This document shows, in pieces, positions 18,296 through 27,332 of a stretch of DNA of 64,000 nucleotides (positions within the stretch are counted from its first letter, which is position 1; each line of letters starts with the position of its first letter). The position numbers and the translations under genes are program-made. Source of the DNA: Chitinophagaceae bacterium IBVUCB1 (lineage in GTDB: Bacteria; Bacteroidota; Bacteroidia; Chitinophagales; Chitinophagaceae); the NCBI GenBank assembly GCA_002127285.1, contig NFUW01000001.1:1314057-1378056 (forward strand). Reading direction: 5' to 3'. Below the pieces are notes generated by a model that saw only the letters and a program-made list of their open reading frames with translations, ran no database searches and was not told the DNA's origin.

Positions 18296-18880
18296 TTATT
18301 TATTGCGCAACCCCATATTTTCAATTTTTTTGAGCCACTTTATCCTGTATTTTTCTTTAGATAACCTGAGTGGTCCTATGGCTACAGTATTCACTGGCTT
18401 TATGCCGCAAAATTCTAATGTCAGTTTTTTCAATGCATTGATGCTGGCATTTTTATATGCCAGCATATAATACCATGCAGGCTGATCCATGGTACATATA
18501 ATGGTAGCGGTTTTCCCTTTTAATAATTTGTCCCACCATACAGAATTATCACGCTTTTTGAAAGCGAAGCCTGGCAGAAAAACCCTGTCAATAAAACCCT
18601 TCATGATGGCAGGGTATGAACCCCACCATACAGGATGAACCCATACCAAATGTTCGGCCCAGAGTATTTTTTGTTGTGCATCAAGTAAGTCTGGTTCTAA
18701 TTCTGTACGTTGTCTGTATCCGTATTGCAGGTTGGGGTTGAAACTCAGCTCGTGTATATTGATTACCTGCACATCTGTCCCGCTTCTTTTGGCTCCTTGC
18801 AAATAAGCATCGCATAGTGCATTATTATAACTAAGTCTACCAGGATGCCCGTTAATTATCAAAATCTTTTTGCCTGTCAT
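18296..18880 (-). CDS. NAD(P)H-dependent oxidoreductase, flavodoxin-like fold
   Basis: A 194-residue flavoprotein of the NQO/MdaB-like family that reduces quinones or similar compounds with NAD(P)H. The N-terminal phosphate-binding segment is ILIINGHPG (about 6-14), and the flavin/ring contact is WVHPVWWGSYPAIMKGFIDR (about 81-100), followed by VFLPGFAF. The frame is open upstream to 18922, but the ATG at 18880 gives the family N-terminus MTGKKILIINGHPG and leaves room for the palindromic operator between 18925 and 18944. A Crp/Fnr regulator gene ends just upstream on the same strand and is the likely controller. The stop is 2 bp from that of the converging TPR gene. Confidence 0.88.
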   Translation of the reverse strand: MTGKKILIINGHPGRLSYNNALCDAYLQGAKRSGTDVQVINIHELSFNPNLQYGYRQRTELEPDLLDAQQKILWAEHLVWVHPVWWGSYPAIMKGFIDRVFLPGFAFKKRDNSVWWDKLLKGKTATIICTMDQPAWYYMLAYKNASINALKKLTLEFCGIKPVNTVAIGPLRLSKEKYRIKWLKKIENMGLRNK

Positions 18881-18924
18881 ATTGTTGCTATTACAGGCAA
18901 AATTGATTGCTTCGATTGACAATC

Positions 18925-18944
18925 AATTTGACTTAAGTCAAATT
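18925..18944. promoter_or_regulatory. Perfect 20-bp palindrome, probable Crp/Fnr-type operator
   Basis: AATTTGACTTAAGTCAAATT is its own reverse complement and contains TTGA-N6-TCAA, the geometry recognised by Fnr-type regulators. It spans the last codon of the Crp/Fnr gene and lies 45-64 bp upstream of the oxidoreductase start. A second inverted repeat (AATTGATTG at 18901-18909, CAATCAATT at 18920-18928) adjoins it on the promoter side. Confidence 0.75.
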
Positions 18945-19531
18945 ACGTATTTAGGGCTGCGTATTCGGCTAAGAGTTTCTAATGTAATACCAAGATGTGA
19001 GGCAATGTGTGTGAGGGGTATGCGTAGTGTAATGTCTGGCTGGGCAGCCAACAGGCTTTGGTATCGGCTATGTGCGGTTTCAAAGAGCAGCGATTCTACA
19101 CGTTTTTGTAGTTTTAATAAAGTATGTACGACTACTTCTTTTTGCAATCGTTCAAAATCGTGGTGTTTATCGCACAGTGTAATTGCATCCGCTCGGGTTA
19201 TCTCCAGTAAATCACTGTCTTCCAGTATTTCTATATAGTGCGGACTTGGTACATCATTAAAGAAGCTGTGTATTGAACATATAAATTCATTTTCGAAAGC
19301 AAACCAATCGGTTATCTCTTTACCGTCTTTTACATAATATGCCCTTGCGCACCCTTTGATGATGTAATATGTTTTATCTGCATACTGCCCTTCCCTTACA
19401 AGCAGTGTGTTTTTACTAATGCTTAAGGGCTTCAAACAGCTGAACATTTCAGTAGCCGTATCTGCAGACAGTTTGCTGTATTTACTTTGAATGGCATTGA
19501 GAATTGTATGAAAGTATGCTGAGTTGTACAT
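18938..19531 (-). CDS. Crp/Fnr-family transcriptional regulator
   Basis: A 197-residue regulator with an N-terminal cyclic-nucleotide-binding-type beta-roll (KNTLLVREGQYADKTYYIIK, then DWFAFENEFICSIHSFFN) and a C-terminal winged helix whose recognition helix is LTHIASHLGITLETLSRIRS. There is no N-terminal cysteine cluster like that of E. coli Fnr, so it is probably not an Fe-S oxygen sensor; the effector is unknown. The frame is open to 19618, but the ATG at 19531 gives the usual Bacteroidota N-terminus. The palindrome that overlaps its 3' end suggests it controls the following oxidoreductase gene. Confidence 0.88.
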   Translation of the reverse strand: MYNSAYFHTILNAIQSKYSKLSADTATEMFSCLKPLSISKNTLLVREGQYADKTYYIIKGCARAYYVKDGKEITDWFAFENEFICSIHSFFNDVPSPHYIEILEDSDLLEITRADAITLCDKHHDFERLQKEVVVHTLLKLQKRVESLLFETAHSRYQSLLAAQPDITLRIPLTHIASHLGITLETLSRIRSPKYVI

Positions 19532-19639
19532 CCGTATGATTATGATTGTAAAAATAGCCATTACAAAACATAACATACCCCCGTTGCTATCGTAGGTAGA
19601 ATGCCGTAGCTTTAGCAAGGTTTACAGATTTACCAAACT

Positions 19640-20380
19640 ATGTTCGTAGCATCTTTATACAACCTGAAAGGCGGAGTAGGTAAAACCGCATCCTGTGTCA
19701 ACTTTGCCTATATGGCTGCCAAAGATGGGTTCAAAACACTTTTGTGGGATTTGGACCCCCAAGGCGCAGCCAGTTTTTACTACAAAGCACAGCCTAAAGA
19801 AAAAGGCATTGCCAAAAAGATAATAGAGCATACGCTGAGTATTGAAGAAGCAATATTGGGTACAGACTACGAGGGGCTTGACATTATACCTGCCGACCTG
19901 TCTGCCAGAAAGCTGGATGTGCTGCTGGACGATAAACATTCTAAAAAACAACTGCACAATCTGCTGAAATGGCTGGAGCAGGATTATGATTTCGTATTTA
20001 TTGATTGCCCGCCGGGCTTTTCGCACCTAGCAGATAATATATTTTACGCGTCTGATGCAGTGCTGATGCCTGTGATACCTACTACCTTATCGGTACGCAC
20101 CTACGACATAGTAAAGCATTATTTTGAAGAGAAGACCAACGAGTTGGAAAAGCTGATGTGCTTTTTTACAATGGTTGACATACGCAAGAATATGCACAAG
20201 GATGTGATGGCTGAGTTGTATAAAGACAAACGTTTTTTTGAATACTACATCCCCTACCTCTCCGACATAGAAAGGATGGGCATAAAGAATGCACCAGTAG
20301 AAGCATTTGCACCCAGCAGCTATGCAGCTACCTGCTACCGTGCTTTGTGGAACGAGATAAAAGAGGGTGTGCTGGAATAG
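19640..20380 (+). CDS. ParA/MinD-family ATPase
   Basis: A 246-residue deviant Walker-type ATPase. The deviant Walker A motif is NLKGGVGKTASCVNFA (about 8-23, with signature Lys10), DLDPQG is at 38-43, and the Walker B-like VFIDCPPG is near 115. Such proteins position plasmids, chromosomes or surface complexes. No parB gene or parS-like repeat is next to it, so it is not an obvious partition cassette; it could place another cell structure. It begins 108 bp from the divergent Crp/Fnr gene and is followed by a separate promoter for gcvP. Confidence 0.9.
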   Translation: MFVASLYNLKGGVGKTASCVNFAYMAAKDGFKTLLWDLDPQGAASFYYKAQPKEKGIAKKIIEHTLSIEEAILGTDYEGLDIIPADLSARKLDVLLDDKHSKKQLHNLLKWLEQDYDFVFIDCPPGFSHLADNIFYASDAVLMPVIPTTLSVRTYDIVKHYFEEKTNELEKLMCFFTMVDIRKNMHKDVMAELYKDKRFFEYYIPYLSDIERMGIKNAPVEAFAPSSYAATCYRALWNEIKEGVLE

Positions 20381-20470
20381 CGTTTGTAGTATAATAACCG
20401 AAGTTTAGCATCTTAAGTTAAACATTGACTAAATAAATCATATTATTATTAATAAGTGTGTCTTTCTCGT

Positions 20471-20501
20471 TTTGCAAATCCCCGCCATCCCGCTAACTTT
20501 G
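20471..20501 (+). promoter_or_regulatory. gcvP promoter
   Basis: TTTG (20471-20474), a 19-base gap and TAACTTTG (20494-20501) form a textbook Bacteroidota promoter. A purine-rich AAGGAG lies at 20520-20525, 14 bases before the ATG, unusual in a phylum that seldom uses Shine-Dalgarno sites. No glycine-riboswitch-like structure was recognised. Confidence 0.8.
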
Positions 20502-20539
20502 CATTTCCTTATAATCTTTAAGGAGTTGTAATTATTTAT

Positions 20540-23422
20540 ATGAATTTGTTTTCTCTTCAAAATCAGGAATTCGCTGGGCGCCATATAGGCCCTAACGAGC
20601 ACGAAACAAAACAAATGCTGGCTACTATAGGTGTAGCAGATATGGAAACACTCATTGGTCGTACCGTGCCTGCCGGCATACGCATGAGCAAGGCATTGGA
20701 TATACCCGGGAGTGTGAGCGAGGCAGAGTATCTGCGTATATCAATGGAGCTGGCCAATAAAAATAAAGTATTCAAAAACTATATAGGGCAGGGCTATTAC
20801 GATACGCTGACACCCAGCGTTATACTGCGCAATATTTTTGAAAACCCGGGATGGTACACGCAGTACACGCCGTATCAGGCAGAAATATCGCAAGGACGGT
20901 TGGAAAGCCTGCTGAACTACCAGACGATGGTGAGCGACCTGACGGGCTTACCCATAGCCAATGCATCGCTGCTGGACGAGGCTACTGCTGCTGCGGAAGC
21001 CATGCATATGTTCCTTGCAACGCTGAACAAAGACCATGATAATCTGGAGCGTCCTAAATTCTTTGTTGATGAGAATATTTTTCCACAAACATTAGACGTT
21101 GTTATAACACGTGCTACTCCATTAGGTGCAACTGTTGTTGTAGGCGACTATAAAACGGCTGCTATAGACAATACTTACTTCGGTGCATTGGTGCAATATC
21201 CTAATGACAAAGGAAGTATTGAAGATTACCGAGGCTTTATAGAAAAAGTACATGCTGCCGGTGGTTACGTTGCTATGGCAACAGACCTGCTGGCGCTTAC
21301 CTTGCTGACACCCCCCGGCGAACTTGGTGCTGATGTGGCACTGGGGAGTGCGCAGCGTTTTGGCGTACCATTAGGATATGGCGGACCGCATGCAGCCTTT
21401 TTCTCTTGTACAGACGATTTCAAACGCGCTATCCCCGGTCGTATCATTGGTGTGAGTATAGACGCGAATGGTGGCCGCGCATTGCGCATGGCATTGCAAA
21501 CACGCGAACAACACATCAAACGTGAAAAAGCTACTTCTAACATTTGTACCGCACAAGCACTGCTTGCCAATATGGCTGCTATGTATGCGGTGTATCATGG
21601 CCCTGATGGCTTGATAAACATTGCTAAACGTGTAAGTGTATTGACACATACATTGGCAAGCCAGTTGAAGGCGCATGGTGTTAGTATTTTATCAGATTCT
21701 TATTTTGATACCATTGTAGTAAAAGTAGCAGATGCTGCAGCTATCAGGGCAAAAGCAGAAGCGGCTCAAATTAACTTCCGCTATTTTGCAGATAATACAT
21801 TGGTTGGTATATCTCTTGACGAAACAACTACAACATCCGACCTGTTCAATATCATATCGGTGTTCGACGACACGGATGCACCCGTAAGTTTTGAAATCAG
21901 CCACGAAGAAGTGCTTACAAATATAGGCACTTCACTTACACGTACTTCGGCTTTTCTTACACATCCTGTTTTCAATAGCCATCATAGCGAATCGCAAATG
22001 ATGCGCTATATCAAGATGCTTGAAAATAAAGACCTGAGCCTGAACACGAGTATGATATCGCTGGGTTCATGTACCATGAAGCTGAATGCTGCATCGGAAA
22101 TGATGCCACTTAGCTGGGCTAACTGGAGCAAAATGCATCCATTTGTGCCAAGGAATCAGGCAGCAGGCTACCTGCAAATGGCAAAAGAATTATCAGCCTA
22201 CCTCTGCGAGATAACTGCATTTGACGCTTGCAGTCTGCAACCCAATAGTGGGGCGCAAGGCGAGTATGCAGGGTTGCTTACTATCAAATCTTACCACGAC
22301 AGCCGCGGCGATAAGCATCGCAATGTGATGCTGATACCTATATCTGCACATGGCACCAACCCCGCATCGGCAGTGATGGTGGGTTATAAAGTAGTAGTAG
22401 TAAAGGCGCTGGAAAACGGATATATAGATGTAGAAGACCTGAAAGCAAAAGCGGCGCAACATGCGGCGAACCTTGCGGGCATCATGGTTACCTATCCATC
22501 TACATACGGTGTGTACGAAGAAACCATAAAGGAAATTACAGACATCGTGCACCAGCACGGCGGGCAGGTATATATGGATGGCGCAAACATGAACGCACAG
22601 GTAGGCTTAACCGCCCCCGGCCTGATTGGTGCAGACGTATGCCACCTGAACTTGCATAAAACATTTGCCATACCTCACGGCGGTGGCGGCCCCGGAATGG
22701 GCCCGATATGTGTGAAAGCACACTTGGCTCCGCACCTGCCATCGCACGTAGTAGATACGGATGGTAAGACAGCCAACGCGGTATCTGCTGCGCCATTTGG
22801 CTCTGCAAGTATCTTACTGATATCGTATGCTTACATCCGTATGTTGGGCAGTGTTGGTGTTCGCAGTGCTACAGAGTATGCTATACTGAACGCGAACTAT
22901 ATGCGTGCCCGTTTGCAGAACGACTTTGATATTCTGTACACTGGTACTGGTGGTACATGCGCGCACGAGTTTATCGTTGACCTGCGTCCGTTTAAGAAAA
23001 CAGCAGAGATAGAAGCAGAAGACGTTGCCAAACGATTGATGGATTATGGTTTTCACGCACCAACTATGAGCTTTCCTGTACCGGGCACTATTATGATAGA
23101 GCCTACGGAAAGTGAAGATAAAGCGGAACTGGATCGTTTTTGCGATGCGTTGCTGGGTATACGTGCTGAGATACGTGCTATAGAAGAAGGCAAAGCAGAC
23201 AAGAAAGATAACGTACTGAAAAACGCACCGCATACGCAGTTTATGGTTATGGCAAACGAATGGAACCATCCATATACTCGTGAACAGGCAGCCTACCCGC
23301 TGGAATGGGTAAGGAGTAACAAATTCTGGCCTAGCGTAGCACGTGTAAACAATACACACGGTGACCGCAACCTGATATGCACTTGCGAGCCTGTTTCTTC
23401 TTATATGGAAGCAGAGGTGTAG
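20540..23422 (+). CDS. gcvP: Glycine dehydrogenase (decarboxylating), glycine cleavage P-protein
   Basis: The PLP-dependent P-protein decarboxylates glycine and passes the aminomethyl group to the lipoyl arm of GcvH. At 960 residues it is the fused single-chain form. The N-terminus NQEFAGRHIGPNEHE and the motif FKNYIGQGYYDTLTPSVILR are typical. The PLP lysine is in HLNLHKTFAIPHGGGGPG (about Lys707). Both pseudo-symmetric halves are complete. gcvT and gcvH are not adjacent. A strong hairpin terminator follows, so the gene is transcribed alone. Confidence 0.98.
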   Translation: MNLFSLQNQEFAGRHIGPNEHETKQMLATIGVADMETLIGRTVPAGIRMSKALDIPGSVSEAEYLRISMELANKNKVFKNYIGQGYYDTLTPSVILRNIFENPGWYTQYTPYQAEISQGRLESLLNYQTMVSDLTGLPIANASLLDEATAAAEAMHMFLATLNKDHDNLERPKFFVDENIFPQTLDVVITRATPLGATVVVGDYKTAAIDNTYFGALVQYPNDKGSIEDYRGFIEKVHAAGGYVAMATDLLALTLLTPPGELGADVALGSAQRFGVPLGYGGPHAAFFSCTDDFKRAIPGRIIGVSIDANGGRALRMALQTREQHIKREKATSNICTAQALLANMAAMYAVYHGPDGLINIAKRVSVLTHTLASQLKAHGVSILSDSYFDTIVVKVADAAAIRAKAEAAQINFRYFADNTLVGISLDETTTTSDLFNIISVFDDTDAPVSFEISHEEVLTNIGTSLTRTSAFLTHPVFNSHHSESQMMRYIKMLENKDLSLNTSMISLGSCTMKLNAASEMMPLSWANWSKMHPFVPRNQAAGYLQMAKELSAYLCEITAFDACSLQPNSGAQGEYAGLLTIKSYHDSRGDKHRNVMLIPISAHGTNPASAVMVGYKVVVVKALENGYIDVEDLKAKAAQHAANLAGIMVTYPSTYGVYEETIKEITDIVHQHGGQVYMDGANMNAQVGLTAPGLIGADVCHLNLHKTFAIPHGGGGPGMGPICVKAHLAPHLPSHVVDTDGKTANAVSAAPFGSASILLISYAYIRMLGSVGVRSATEYAILNANYMRARLQNDFDILYTGTGGTCAHEFIVDLRPFKKTAEIEAEDVAKRLMDYGFHAPTMSFPVPGTIMIEPTESEDKAELDRFCDALLGIRAEIRAIEEGKADKKDNVLKNAPHTQFMVMANEWNHPYTREQAAYPLEWVRSNKFWPSVARVNNTHGDRNLICTCEPVSSYMEAEV

Positions 23423-23445
23423 TAATTAGTAATTACATTTCGCAT

Positions 23446-23476
23446 AATGCCGTTACAAAAATGTAGCGGCATTTTT
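23446..23476 (+). terminator. Terminator after gcvP
   Basis: A 12-bp stem with one T-G pair, AATGCCGTTACA (23446-23457) with TGTAGCGGCATT (23462-23473), closes a four-base loop. A T tract follows. It lies 23 bp after the gcvP stop. Confidence 0.9.
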
Positions 23477-23537
23477 ATTGTGGAATATTAAGAATGATAT
23501 TCCTTTCTTATATTTCGGGCAAAATTCCTGCAGATTT

Positions 23538-25112
23538 ATGAAGTGCATTGCCCGCATACTTATACTCATTTTGATAGCAACAGTAGCAAAAGCACAAGAC
23601 AGTACATTGGTAATGAGCGCCCCGATAGATATATCACAAGAGGGATGGCATAAAGTGATAAGAATGACAAATGGGAATACGCTATTGTTTCATTTTGAAT
23701 TACGAAAACACATTCGTGTAAAAGTGTTTGATAAAGACGCAAAAGAAATTGCCTCAACTATACTAGCATTAAGCATATTTAATGTTAATGCCCTTGATAG
23801 ATCTTACTTCGACGGTTTACATGAAATCAGAGGTAATGCAGTATTGTTCGTAACACAGAAAGTATATAACAGTGAAACACTATTAAGGATAACTGTTGAT
23901 GGTAAAACCGGAACATTAATAGCAGAGGATATTGCAGTAAAATCAAAATCATTTACAAATACAACAAGAGCTATCTTAATAAAATTACAAGCTGAAGAAG
24001 GGTATGCAATATTTTGCTATAATTACAAAAAAGGAGAAGATTCAACCCTGCTTAAGATATTATATTATGATAGTTGGCATGCTCTAAAAAAAGAGGTGCA
24101 TCATGCAGTTGCATCAAAGAATTTAGATCAGGTAGTTTTTTTAGGAGTGAATATTGCTAAAGATGGTTCAATATTAGCTGCAATTAAAACCAGGAAAATT
24201 ATTCAACAGGGCAGCTCATTCGATTCAAAAATACATTTGATGTATGTGCCAACAGATTGGGGAAGGGCAATAGTAAACACCATTCAATTACCTGAACAAG
24301 AAAATGTCACTGGCATTGATTTTTTAAAGAATTCATTTTCTAATAACATTAATATTTTGGTTCATTCAACAATGAGCCCAATCGTATATGTGGGCTTAAA
24401 TCATGTTAGAACCAAAATTTTTGAGGTAAATATGTTGGTCATACCGGAAGATTTCTCGTCTGTTAATGAAAAGATGCTTAAACATAGTATGGCGGTGAAT
24501 TATATCAAAAAAGAAAGGAATAATCCTTCTGATTTAATCATTGAAAATCCTATTCTAGATGCTTGCTACACCCACTCTTCTGGTATCACAACAACAATAT
24601 TTAAAGAAGCTAAGCTAAGCAAAGAGATAAAGCAGTTTCCAACGCTCCATACAGGTAAATATCTTATTACTAAATATAATGATAATGGTGAGGAGATTTG
24701 GGCAACTGCTTTACAAAACTCACATTACTATACTGTAAAAGACATTACACCTAATGTGTTCATTAGCAAAAATACCAAGCAGTCCTTATTTGAGGATATA
24801 ACTACTATAACAGAAAATACAGCATGGATGGTTTTTAACGACATTGATTCAAACTTCAATAAGACATTAAATGATAAGATGATTGACCTCTATGAATACG
24901 ACAAAACAAATACCGTCTATTATCACATCAACAAGAAAAAAGTAGTTACTAAAAAATATTTCTTTGGAAAGCCCAATGCTAGTATTTATCAGCAAGTATA
25001 TCCAGGTAGTCAATATTTTGATGAATCTACTAATACTCTAACTGTATTGACGAGAAAAGTAGATGGTAATAAAGAAACACTGCATATTGCAACTCGCAAA
25101 ATGGAAGAATAA
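23538..25112 (+). CDS. Secreted protein of unknown function (AT-rich)
   Basis: I do not recognise a family. From the ATG at 23538 the protein has 524 residues and begins with a clear signal peptide (MKCIARILILILIATVAKAQ). An earlier in-frame start would put 20 residues before it and spoil the signal. The body is beta-rich with repeated strand patterns (for example NTLLFHFELRKHIRVKVFD, RITVDGKTGTLIAEDI), perhaps propeller-like, but without named motifs. There is no PNP-type sorting domain at the C-terminus. By eye it is noticeably richer in A/T than its neighbours and uses more AAA, TTA and ATA codons, which could mark foreign or relaxed DNA. The kelch gene converges on it. Confidence 0.65.
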   Translation: MKCIARILILILIATVAKAQDSTLVMSAPIDISQEGWHKVIRMTNGNTLLFHFELRKHIRVKVFDKDAKEIASTILALSIFNVNALDRSYFDGLHEIRGNAVLFVTQKVYNSETLLRITVDGKTGTLIAEDIAVKSKSFTNTTRAILIKLQAEEGYAIFCYNYKKGEDSTLLKILYYDSWHALKKEVHHAVASKNLDQVVFLGVNIAKDGSILAAIKTRKIIQQGSSFDSKIHLMYVPTDWGRAIVNTIQLPEQENVTGIDFLKNSFSNNINILVHSTMSPIVYVGLNHVRTKIFEVNMLVIPEDFSSVNEKMLKHSMAVNYIKKERNNPSDLIIENPILDACYTHSSGITTTIFKEAKLSKEIKQFPTLHTGKYLITKYNDNGEEIWATALQNSHYYTVKDITPNVFISKNTKQSLFEDITTITENTAWMVFNDIDSNFNKTLNDKMIDLYEYDKTNTVYYHINKKKVVTKKYFFGKPNASIYQQVYPGSQYFDESTNTLTVLTRKVDGNKETLHIATRKMEE

Positions 25113-25136
25113 AAAACAACCCTGCAAACTGCAGGG
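25111..25136 (-). terminator. Terminator after the kelch gene
   Basis: The stem CCCTGC (25120-25125) / GCAGGG (25131-25136), with a five-base loop, is followed on the minus strand by TTGTTTTTTATT. It lies just past the stop of the kelch-domain gene. Confidence 0.75.
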
Positions 25137-25162
25137 CTGCAAAAACTAACCGCATTATGCCA

Positions 25163-26419
25163 CTACTTGCTTAGAGAAATGATAGAACGGTAGGTTTGTT
25201 TTTCAGATACCAACTCCAGTATGTATTGCCCTTGTGCTAAATTGGTAAGATTGATTGCCTTGTCTGCGCCCAATTGCCCTGATGTGGTTTTTTGACCTGT
25301 GATGCTATATACATTATAAGTATAATTTCCATCTTCAACATCCACATGCATCATGCCTGTCGAAGGGTTGGGATATACATTGAGTTTAGTGGTAGTAGTC
25401 GTGTTTTCTACACCCAGTTTTGCTACAACATCCATCTCATGCCAATCGCGGTAATAGGTTTGTGTACTTGTACCATCTAAACGCCAACCACAACCCACAT
25501 AAGCTTTATTGCCCACAACTGCAGAAACGCCAAACAACCTTGACGGAGCAGACCAGTCGCCATGCAGGTAGCCCCATTTATCTGTTGTCGGGTTGTAGTA
25601 AAAGAATGTTTTTTTATAGCTATTATATCCAATGCCGCCCAATCCTACATAGCCTTTATTGTCAACAACAAATGACACAACACCATATCGTCCGGAGTCG
25701 GGGAAATCTGCTTTAGGTGTCCATGCATTTGATGATGCGTTGTACTCGTAAGTTTTTTTCAGGTATTCAGTACCTGCACGTCCGCACGATACATAGCCCT
25801 TGCCATTGATCGCGAATGCACCTGCATTGGCAATGGACGGTTCAGGATAGTCGGCCTTCTTAGTCCATTTATTGGCAGCAGGGTCGTACTCCCATACTTG
25901 GTTGGTATTTGTGCCACTGGTGAACCCGCCATTACCGCCCACTATATATGCTTTATTGTTCACCACAAAGACACTCGATTCTGTTCTCCCTGAATCGGGC
26001 AGGCTAGCCTTTTGTGTCCATGCACCACTTGTAGGGTTATACTCCCACAAATCTTTCAGGTTTTTTGCCGCGCCACTTATACTCAAAAAGTTTTCAGCAC
26101 CGAGACCCACATACGCTTTGCCATTTATTACGAAAGCTACACCGGCAGAGCGATTGAGCGGACCAACGGGTGTTGTTGTAAGGTTTTTCCACACATTAGT
26201 TGCAGGGTCATATTCCTGCAAGTCATTCAGCCACTGCAAGTTTGCATATCCACCTGTCAGGTATATTTTGTTATTGACAGTAAAAGTCATACCGGCCCAT
26301 CGGCCAATCTGAAATTGCAGGTTATCTGCTTTCTTTACCCATTGCGCATTTGCTGTATGCATACCCGCTATGGCAGCAATGCATAATAATCCTTTTTTAA
26401 AAAATAATGATTTTGTCAT
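25163..26419 (-). CDS. Secreted kelch-repeat protein with T9SS type A sorting domain
   Basis: A 418-residue secreted protein. After a signal peptide (MTKSLFFKKGLLCIAAIAG, cleavage near ANAQ) come five to six kelch repeats forming a beta-propeller, with repeated units such as NNKIYLTGGY, NGKAYVGLGA, NNKAYIVGGN and NGKGYVSCGR, each followed by a YDP/YNP-type turn and W. The last 75 residues are a type IX sorting domain starting LNVYPNPSTGMMHVDV and ending in RSIISLSK. It is therefore predicted to cross the outer membrane through SprA and be anchored or released. Function beyond a binding scaffold cannot be inferred. Confidence 0.92.
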   Translation of the reverse strand: MTKSLFFKKGLLCIAAIAGMHTANAQWVKKADNLQFQIGRWAGMTFTVNNKIYLTGGYANLQWLNDLQEYDPATNVWKNLTTTPVGPLNRSAGVAFVINGKAYVGLGAENFLSISGAAKNLKDLWEYNPTSGAWTQKASLPDSGRTESSVFVVNNKAYIVGGNGGFTSGTNTNQVWEYDPAANKWTKKADYPEPSIANAGAFAINGKGYVSCGRAGTEYLKKTYEYNASSNAWTPKADFPDSGRYGVVSFVVDNKGYVGLGGIGYNSYKKTFFYYNPTTDKWGYLHGDWSAPSRLFGVSAVVGNKAYVGCGWRLDGTSTQTYYRDWHEMDVVAKLGVENTTTTTKLNVYPNPSTGMMHVDVEDGNYTYNVYSITGQKTTSGQLGADKAINLTNLAQGQYILELVSEKQTYRSIISLSK

Positions 26420-26581
26420 AATACAATTCGTTTAGTCAAAAGCAGAAGACTTTGGAATTGTATGATGGTGTTGGAGAAAAGCTGCCAACAATCTTTAAAC
26501 AATCATAACAAAATATAAATACTTTATGGTGATTGTGTTGTTATTAATTTGCAGGTAAAAAAAGAATGATGAAATGATAAA

Positions 26582-26821
26582 TTATTCATGGTTGTAAACC
26601 TCTATAGCATCGCTTACTGCAAGTACCAGTTCGTACGGCACAAAGCTTTTCTCATCGCCCGTAATATCAAATCTGTCAAGTACGGTTTTTGTCATGTAAA
26701 AGCGTGGATAGCCTGCAATGTTTACTTCATAAAACAAACCGTTTTTACGGTGTTGGGGTACAATTACTGCCAATAAGCCCGTGCCTTTATATATTATCCT
26801 GCTCGTAAAGTTGACTGCCAT
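26582..26821 (-). CDS. Small protein of unknown function
   Basis: A 79-residue protein from the ATG at 26821; the frame allows ten more residues upstream. It reads as a compact alpha/beta protein (GTGLLAVIVPQHRKNGLFYE, VNIAGYPRFYMTKTVLDRFD) with an acidic C-terminal helix. No signal peptide or membrane helix is present. It is divergent from the XRE regulator across about 160 bases, so it may be a target of that regulator. I do not recognise a family. Confidence 0.55.
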   Translation of the reverse strand: MAVNFTSRIIYKGTGLLAVIVPQHRKNGLFYEVNIAGYPRFYMTKTVLDRFDITGDEKSFVPYELVLAVSDAIEVYNHE

Positions 26822-26980
26822 AGCCCAAAAATAGGCACGAAAACTTGGCAACAGTTTTATTATTGCGTGGTGTTATTATGTATATAATCTTTTTCTATTA
26901 GTTAAAAATTCCGATAGCATACCAACCTTTTGCCAACAGGCTTCGTCTATATAAACAGAAAACGACAAAAAAGAACCCAA

Positions 26981-27310
26981 ATGAACATAGGATTAGCTAT
27001 CAGGTCAATCAGAAGGCAGCTCGATATTACACAATATGAGCTTGCAGACAGGTGCAGTATATCACAAACTTCACTATCGCAAATAGAAAACGGCGTAAAG
27101 CGCCCCAGCACCCGCACCATCAAAAAAGTGTGTGAAGTATTGGACGTGCCAGAATCAATCATTTATATATTAGGAATGCAGGATACGGATGTGCCTAGCA
27201 GCAGGAAAGATGTATATGAAATGCTGTTTCCGTCTATCAAAAATCTGGCATTACAGATTGTAAGCGATGAGCATAAACATTTGGTAGAGCATGCTGAAAC
27301 TGCAGCATAA
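26981..27310 (+). CDS. XRE-family helix-turn-helix regulator
   Basis: A 109-residue protein with an N-terminal Cro/C1-type helix-turn-helix: IGLAIRSIRRQLDITQYELA then ISQTSLSQIENGVKRPSTRT, where SLSQIENG is the recognition-helix signature. The C-terminal 45 residues are helical and may dimerise. Start chosen as the ATG at 26981, which gives the canonical spacing to the HTH; the frame opens 17 codons earlier. It is divergent from a small unknown gene. No toxin-like partner was recognised, so it is not labelled an antitoxin. Confidence 0.85.
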   Translation: MNIGLAIRSIRRQLDITQYELADRCSISQTSLSQIENGVKRPSTRTIKKVCEVLDVPESIIYILGMQDTDVPSSRKDVYEMLFPSIKNLALQIVSDEHKHLVEHAETAA

Positions 27311-27332
27311 TCATAATAAGGTTAAGGTGTTT

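Noticed and set aside
20381-20539. Glycine riboswitch upstream of gcvP
   Set aside because: The region is AT-rich and dominated by a standard promoter; no paired conserved aptamer elements were recognised.
22814-23359. 181-codon minus-strand frame
   Set aside because: Antisense to the C-terminal part of gcvP; Cys/Phe/Tyr-rich and without a domain.
26981-27310. Toxin-antitoxin system with the XRE regulator as antitoxin
   Set aside because: No neighbouring protein shows a toxin fold or catalytic motif, and the adjacent genes are on the opposite strand.
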